A stretch of 64,000 bases of DNA from Phocoena phocoena. Lineage: Eukaryota > Chordata > Mammalia > Artiodactyla > Phocoenidae. The first letter of the stretch is position 1. Each line of letters begins with the position of its first letter. Positions 62,501 through 64,000 of this stretch are shown piece by piece. The stretch spans positions 152,230,288 to 152,294,287 of the forward strand of contig NC_089219.1 of NCBI RefSeq assembly GCF_963924675.1, written 5' to 3'. The notes beneath the pieces are model-generated. The model ran no database searches and had not been told where the DNA came from. It saw only the letters and a program-made list of their open reading frames with translations. Position numbers and translations under genes: made by a program.

Positions 62501-63576
62501 CCCCCACCGGATGCAGTCCAAACCTCCTTGATGGACGAAGGGGCTAGTTCAGAGAAGAAGAGACAGTCTTCAACAGATGGGTCCCAGCCACCTAAGAAGA
62601 AACCCAAAACAACCAATATTGAACTGCAAGGAGTACCAAATGATGGTAAGAGCCACATTTTCTCTCCCTTGCCTGACAGATGCCACTCTCCAGCACAATC
62701 TGGTAATTTCCTGTTTGGGTGATTTTCCCTTAAAGGGATTTTCCCATGAGTCTTTTTTATAGTGCTTTACAACTTTGTAATAATTTCATCTGCTTCACTT
62801 CTCTTTTAAAATGGGGAGATTCTGCCCTCAGTACTTTGCCTAAGATGGCATACTTTAAGTCTTCTGACATCTGGCTCAGTTTGTTTTAAATACCCTGCCT
62901 CTCCCGCAAGGTTCTCATTAGGTAGTAAAGTACCAGTCAGACTTGGACAACCTTAATTCTTCCTACCTACTTTTACAGTCTGACTCTAGAAGCCTTTTTA
63001 ATTACATGGTTGAGTCTGGATTCTTACCCTGGTCTGTCACGTACCAAAGCCCATTCCCTTTCTGCTCTCAGGTGCCAGTGTGCACATGTGCATTCCTGTT
63101 GTGGCTTGTGTGATAGAGTATCAGTGTGTCTTTGAGCTGCCTTTTCCATTTAGAGCTGCTGTGGCTTCGTATGAATCACATAGGCCATGTGGCCAAGGAA
63201 CTACTTCTCATTTAATAGCCACTCTTCTATAGTTTATAATTAATAAACAAAACAAACTTTTCTTCTTGTATTAGTGGACCTGAGATGCAAGAGCAGAATT
63301 CTTTGCTCATGGATAGGTGGCACGGCACATGCTCAGTTGGGGTGATGTGTGGATTTCTTTCTTTGCCTATCTGTCCTTTTACAGAAGTCCATCCACTACT
63401 GGGTGTGAAGGGGGATGGCAAATCCAAGAAGAAGCAAGCAGGCCGGCCTAAAGGATCAAAAGGTAAAGAGAAAGATTCTCCATTTAAACCGAAACTCTAC
63501 AAAGGGGACAGAGGTTTACCTCTGGAAGGATCAGCGAAGGGTAAAGTGCAGGCGGAGCTCAGCCAGCCCTTGACAG
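35512..63576 (+). CDS. RBBP5: RBBP5, histone methyltransferase complex subunit (exons 1-13)
   Basis: RBBP5 is a core nuclear subunit of the MLL/SET1 complexes (with WDR5, ASH2L and DPY30), which methylate histone H3 lysine 4. The 13 exons join in phase to 529 residues plus one base of the next codon. The known protein is about 538 residues, so roughly nine C-terminal codons and the 3' UTR lie to the right. Exons 3-9 encode the WD40 propeller, with WD-type ends such as IVIWD, VSQWD, LYIWEK and VSIWAQ. Residues 330-364 are the activation and ASH2L-binding segments, 371-381 the WDR5-binding motif, and the tail is basic (PPKKKPK, GRPKGSKGK). All introns are GT-AG, and no stop or frameshift was found. 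The protein looks intact and matches my recollection of mammalian RBBP5 closely. Confidence 0.97.
36465..36535 (-). mobile_element. Short L1 3'-end fragment
   Basis: 'tactttttatacagtaagtt' and 'ttttatacatattagtgtat' match the antisense L1 3' end also seen at 39690. Confidence 0.65.
36700..37110 (+). mobile_element. Probable L2 LINE fragment
   Basis: 'ccattgaagggttttgacct', 'gatttatctgacaacagtgt' and 'gggctagagtagatgaggga' resemble old L2 body sequence. Family assignment is tentative. Confidence 0.4.
37436..37540 (-). repeat. MIR fragment
   Basis: 'aacagttacatagtactaac', 'tattttcaagtgcttttcat' and 'atttattcatgt' match the antisense MIR core. Confidence 0.6.
38050..38990 (+). mobile_element. 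Probable L2 LINE fragments
   Basis: 'gtgtattaggcagtaggcat', 'agaggaagtgccatttaacg' and 'gtaagtgacatgatgagatt' are typical of L2-type remnants, much diverged. Confidence 0.45.
39670..40140 (-). mobile_element. L1 3' UTR fragment
   Basis: Antisense 3' end 'ttttatacagcaggttctta' continues through 'ttgttcttctctttctgact', 'tggctgagtaatattccatt' and 'gggcatttaggttgcttcca'. A 44-bp segment near its 3' end is duplicated in tandem. Confidence 0.85.
39711..39798. repeat. 44-bp tandem duplication
   Basis: tagttgtccgttttctacat at 39711 and tagttgtccattttatacat at 39755 begin two near-identical 44-bp units. Confidence 0.9.
40520..40740 (+). repeat. MIR SINE
   Basis: 'ggttccagttttgccacttt', 'ctttatctatgaaatggagt' and 'cggagtctgacacataagca' follow the sense MIR pattern. 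Confidence 0.7.
41175..41288 (-). mobile_element. Short CHR-family SINE
   Basis: 'ttggctgtgccgtgcagctt', 'tctgatcagggactgaacct' and 'ctgccagggaattccc', with taaatgctttttt-type repeats on both sides. Confidence 0.92.
41575..41630. repeat. G-rich then T-rich simple repeat
   Basis: gcggggcggggcggggg-type G run followed by two poly(T) stretches. It is low complexity and prone to sequencing error. Confidence 0.85.
43322..43523 (-). mobile_element. CHR-family SINE
   Basis: Poly(T), 'gcggtacgcgggcctctcac', 'ggcttagcggccatggctta' and an end at 'ccaccaggggagccc'. Part of the tRNA-like head is deleted (ggggcattgacaggcgg). Confidence 0.92.
43540..43893 (-). mobile_element. Long-form CHR-family SINE
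   Basis: 'tttgttgcattgggtcttgg', four cagtagttgtggc-type repeats, 'gcatgtgggatcttcctgga' and 'ccactagggaagtccc'. It lies almost head to tail with the preceding SINE. Confidence 0.92.
44270..44700. other. Intronic sequence, nothing recognised
   Basis: No exon or named repeat is apparent in this part of RBBP5 intron 1. Confidence 0.4.
44705..44827 (-). mobile_element. Short CHR-family SINE
   Basis: 'ttggccacactgcgcagcat', 'ccctgaacagggatcgaaac' and 'cttccagggagttcc', with tctcagaat on both sides. Confidence 0.9.
45495..46135 (-). mobile_element. L1 3' UTR fragment
   Basis: 'ttatgttagtttcagatgta', 'atacatagtagtttgtacct', 'ggtgacatataatatttgtc', 'gatggacacttaggttgctt' and 'gtggaattgctggatcatat' are antisense L1 3' sequence. 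Confidence 0.85.
47051..47076 (+). CDS. RBBP5: RBBP5 coding exon 2
   Basis: 26-nt micro-exon between tttgttgcag and gtaagag. It completes Glu7 and encodes SFGQNYPE (residues 8-15), ending in phase 0. Its small size makes it easy for gene finders to miss. Confidence 0.96.
47077..47914 (+). other. RBBP5 intron 2
   Basis: 838 bp, gtaaga...tctttag. No exon or clear transposon is recognised. Confidence 0.85.
47915..48087 (+). CDS. RBBP5: RBBP5 coding exon 3
   Basis: Encodes residues 16-72 plus two bases of Cys73: the first propeller blades, with TFNRWGTLLAVGCNDG and IVIWDF. Acceptor tctttag, donor TATG|GTAAGG. Confidence 0.97.
48745..48870 (+). repeat. MIR fragment
   Basis: 'taaagcactggattgggagg', 'cctgaatcccagtctagctt' and 'ctaatatgcaaaatgagaga' follow the sense MIR pattern. 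Confidence 0.6.
48930..49065 (-). mobile_element. Old L1 3' UTR fragment
   Basis: 'tatcagctttattaagatac', 'tgctataaaatccatccaat' and 'ttgtgcgacgatcatcacaa' match the antisense L1M 3' UTR also present at 57110-57560. Confidence 0.75.
49226..49583 (+). mobile_element. Long-form CHR-family SINE
   Basis: Sense long form: ggacttccctggtagcatgg, repeated gtgccacaactac-type units and an A-rich tail. aaaaagcatag lies on both sides (about 49218-49228 and 49587-49597). Confidence 0.94.
49800..50480 (+). mobile_element. Probable L2 LINE with a short telomeric-type repeat
   Basis: 'tataccagatactgctttag', 'aagaggcttcaaagatgagg' and 'cctgtaggtactgtgaagcc' resemble L2 sequence. At 49872-49889 there are three perfect TTAGGG units. 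Confidence 0.55.
51000..51460 (-). mobile_element. Old L1 3' UTR fragment
   Basis: 'cattcaaacaatatatgagt', 'ttagcttgctcttccactta' and 'aactgttccctaatttttgg' resemble antisense L1M 3' UTR. A (TG)n run lies near 51248-51260. Confidence 0.55.
52595..52850 (-). repeat. MIR SINE
   Basis: 'tttttgagcacttactgtat', 'gaggaaattgaagctcagaa', 'cttgcccaagatcacacagc' and 'tctgttcttaaccatgaact' give a near-complete antisense MIR. Confidence 0.88.
53010..53314 (-). mobile_element. Long-form CHR-family SINE
   Basis: (ATTT)n tail, 'ttggctgcactgggtctttg', cagtagttgtggc repeats and 'ccaccagggaagcccc'. ctgtggtatttttta at the left and ctgtagtatttttta at the right are the target duplication. Confidence 0.94.
54030..54147 (-). 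mobile_element. Very short L1 3'-end insertion with TSD
   Basis: About 100 bp: poly(T), 'catgtttattggagtataat', 'caatgttgtgttggttcctg' and 'gtatacatatattcccatat'. tcaaccattattt lies on both sides. It is an extreme 5' truncation of a young L1. Confidence 0.88.
54160..54363 (-). mobile_element. CHR-family SINE
   Basis: Poly(T), 'cggtatgcgggcctctcact', 'ggctcagtggccatggctca' and 'ccaccagggaagccc'. Confidence 0.93.
55500..55640 (+). CDS. RBBP5: RBBP5 coding exon 4
   Basis: Completes Cys73 and encodes to residue 119 plus two bases of Gln120: CWSRDGHKLVSASTDN and VSQWD, a complete WD40 blade motif. Acceptor ccttctcag, donor ATCA|GTATGT. Confidence 0.97.
55641..56423 (+). other. RBBP5 intron 4
   Basis: 783 bp, gtatgt...aaacag. 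AT-rich, nothing recognised. Confidence 0.85.
56424..56586 (+). CDS. RBBP5: RBBP5 coding exon 5
   Basis: Residues 120-174: NKVLVCPMKSAPVMLTLSD, then the VVASFDRRGEYIYTGNAKGK blade. Acceptor tttaaacag, donor GCAAG|GTAAGC, phase 0. Confidence 0.97.
56587..57777 (+). other. RBBP5 intron 5
   Basis: gtaagc...aaactttag. It contains a poly(T) run near 57031-57052 and an old L1 fragment. Confidence 0.85.
57105..57570 (-). mobile_element. Old L1 3' UTR fragment
   Basis: 'attgtggtaaaatgcactta', 'gtcgtgcaatcatcaccatc', 'ataatattccattgtatgta' and 'gttgatggatactcgggttg' are antisense L1M 3' UTR. Confidence 0.85.
57778..57887 (+). CDS. RBBP5: RBBP5 coding exon 6
   Basis: Residues 175-210 plus two bases of Ser211: ILVLKTDSQDLVASFRV and TTAIKSIEFARKG. 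Acceptor aactttag, donor GGCAG|GTAAGT. Confidence 0.97.
57888..58952 (+). other. RBBP5 intron 6
   Basis: 1,065 bp, gtaagt...tttctgtag. No repeat or exon recognised. Confidence 0.85.
58953..59072 (+). CDS. RBBP5: RBBP5 coding exon 7
   Basis: Residues 211-250 plus two bases of Arg251: CFLINTADRIIRVYDGREIL and the loop EPEPMQKLQDLVN. Donor AATAG|GTATGT. The 88-bp intron that follows is one of the shortest in the gene. Confidence 0.97.
59161..59314 (+). CDS. RBBP5: RBBP5 coding exon 8
   Basis: Residues 251-302: TPWKKCCFSGDGEYIVAGSA, HALYIWEKSIGN and LLLDVA. Acceptor tcctttag, donor TAGCT|GTGAGT, phase 0. The next intron is 97 bp. Confidence 0.97.
59412..59483 (+). CDS. RBBP5: RBBP5 coding exon 9
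   Basis: Residues 303-326, WHPVRPIIASISSGVV and SIWAQNQV, closing the propeller. Acceptor aaatttag, donor AAGTA|GTAAGT. Confidence 0.97.
60121..60238 (+). CDS. RBBP5: RBBP5 coding exon 10 (ASH2L-binding segment)
   Basis: Residues 327-365 plus one base of Gly366: ENWSAFAPDFKELDENVEY and the acidic EERESEFDIEDEDKSEPEQ. Known work maps the activation segment and the ASH2L-binding motif (about residues 330-363, with Ser350 a reported phosphosite) to exactly this exon. Acceptor gtggcacag, donor GACAG|GTAATA. Confidence 0.97.
60295..60361 (-). mobile_element. Poly(A)-only insertion with TSD
   Basis: agtactcgttctt at 60295-60307 and 60349-60361 (the first 12 bases are certain) flanks about 41 bp of T runs broken by single A. 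On the minus strand the site reads TT|AAGA, close to the L1 endonuclease preference. No SINE or LINE body is present. Confidence 0.8.
60640..60855 (+). repeat. MIR SINE
   Basis: 'aaagagcatgggctctggag', 'gtcagaccgccttgggcaga' and 'gataacaatagtacctgcct' form a well-preserved sense MIR. Confidence 0.9.
61596..61665 (+). CDS. RBBP5: RBBP5 coding exon 11 (WDR5-binding motif)
   Basis: Completes Gly366 and encodes to residue 388 plus two bases of Ser389: ADAAEDEEVDVTSVDPIAAF. EDEEVDVTSVD (371-381) is the known WDR5-binding motif. Acceptor cctgcag, donor AGCAG|GTGAGC. Confidence 0.97.
61921..62262 (-). mobile_element. Long-form CHR-family SINE in intron 11
   Basis: 'ttggctgcgttgggtcttca', cagtagttgtggc repeats and 'ccaccagggaagcccc'. 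gtctgatttccttttt at the left and gtctgatttctttttt-like sequence at the right are the target duplication. It ends about 150 bp before exon 12. Confidence 0.94.
62416..62645 (+). CDS. RBBP5: RBBP5 coding exon 12
   Basis: Residues 389-465 plus one base of Glu466: acidic SDEELEDSKALLYLPIAPEV, a proline-rich NPYGPPPDAVQ stretch and the basic PPKKKPK, a likely nuclear-localisation sequence. Acceptor caaatag, donor GATG|GTAAGA. Confidence 0.97.
62646..63384 (+). other. RBBP5 intron 12
   Basis: 739 bp, gtaaga...ttttacag. No repeat recognised. Confidence 0.85.
63385..63576 (+). CDS. RBBP5: RBBP5 coding exon 13
   Basis: Completes Glu466 and encodes to residue 529 plus one base: VHPLLGVKGDGKSKKKQAG, the basic AGRPKGSKGKEK stretch (AT-hook-like GRP core) and QAELSQPLT. 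Donor GACAG|GTAAGG. The final coding exon is outside the window. Confidence 0.97.
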
Positions 63577-63750
63577 GTAAGGACACATTGGGAGCACTGT
63601 CTGGCTTGCTTCGTGGCCTTGCTTTGTACAGCCCCTGACTCCGTTTAACGGCAGCATTTTTTCCTTCCTTCCCTCCTTTTCCCCAGTGGCAGATATTCTC
63701 TGAGTTTTAAACTACTGCCGAGGGCAGGCTAAACCGGATTTGGCTTAATT

Positions 63751-63912
63751 CAGTGGCTCTTAACCTTGGGTCTTTAACCAGGTTTCAGGGGGATCTCCAT
63801 TCCCTTGGTCTTATGCAAAATATTTTATGAATATTTTGGGGGGGGGAGATGCCTGTACATTTCACTGGATTCCTGTAGGAATCTGTGACCTGAAAAAGGG
63901 TAAGAACCCCTT
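63751..63912 (+). mobile_element. Small hAT-type (MER5/MER58-like) element
   Basis: Left end cagtggctcttaaccttggg and right end ggtaagaacccctt are inverted repeats. The 8-bp duplications gcttaatt (63743-63750) and gtttaatt (63913-63920) differ by one base, as expected for a hAT insertion. It lies in RBBP5 intron 13. Confidence 0.8.
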
Positions 63913-64000
63913 GTTTAATTCATTTTTTAAATCTGTGTTTGCTCCTAGGTTTTTTGTTTCGTCTCAAATGAAAGATCCAAACAGATAACCAGAAATATGA

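Noticed and set aside
1..64000. CRISPR arrays, operons, tRNA or rRNA genes
   Set aside because: The DNA is mammalian. The many tRNA-like segments are SINE heads with A tails and duplications, and no regular spacer array or intact tRNA was found.

Overview
The window looks like nuclear DNA from a cetacean, most likely a toothed whale. The main evidence is roughly twenty tRNA-derived CHR-family SINEs, which begin GGGCTTCCCTGGTGGCGCAG or are the antisense form ending CCACCAGGGAAGCCC. Young L1 elements are also present, and I saw no ruminant-type BovB. The species is inferred, not proven.

The one functional gene I can support is RBBP5 on the + strand, which encodes the WD40 subunit shared by the MLL/SET1 (COMPASS-like) histone H3K4 methyltransferase complexes. 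Thirteen coding exons, from the start codon at 35512 to a splice donor after 63576, join in frame with canonical GT-AG junctions. They encode 529 complete residues plus the first base of codon 530. The last few codons and the 3' UTR lie beyond the right edge. A GC-rich promoter-like block precedes exon 1.

Bases 1-34970 hold no intact host gene that I recognise. They consist of layered repeats: a 5'-truncated L1 (1149-3360), an old L1 carrying many younger insertions (about 15300-21470), a near-full-length but broken L1 with its 5' UTR (24241-31105), and CHR SINEs, MIR, L2, hAT and Tigger DNA transposons and LTR-like pieces. In other mammals DSTYK lies upstream of RBBP5, but I see no DSTYK exon here.

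The most unusual object is a 3.5 kb GC-rich insertion at 7109-10643, on the minus strand, inside an old L1. It begins with a CpG-rich leader and an uninterrupted reading frame for the PB1 domain of atypical protein kinase C zeta (PRKCZ). It stops matching the protein exactly at a preserved splice donor (ACA|GTGAGTAC) and continues into intron-like DNA. It then ends with AATAAA, a short A tract and a perfect 15-bp target-site duplication. It reads as a retrocopy of a PRKCZ transcript whose first coding exons were spliced and which was then polyadenylated inside the next intron.

Other small retroposition products are a 36-nt 5' fragment of U2 snRNA with a 15-bp duplication (16751-16814) and two insertions that are only a poly(A)/poly(T) tract between target-site duplications (28703-28741 and 60295-60361). 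The second of these lies about 70 bp downstream of an RBBP5 splice donor.
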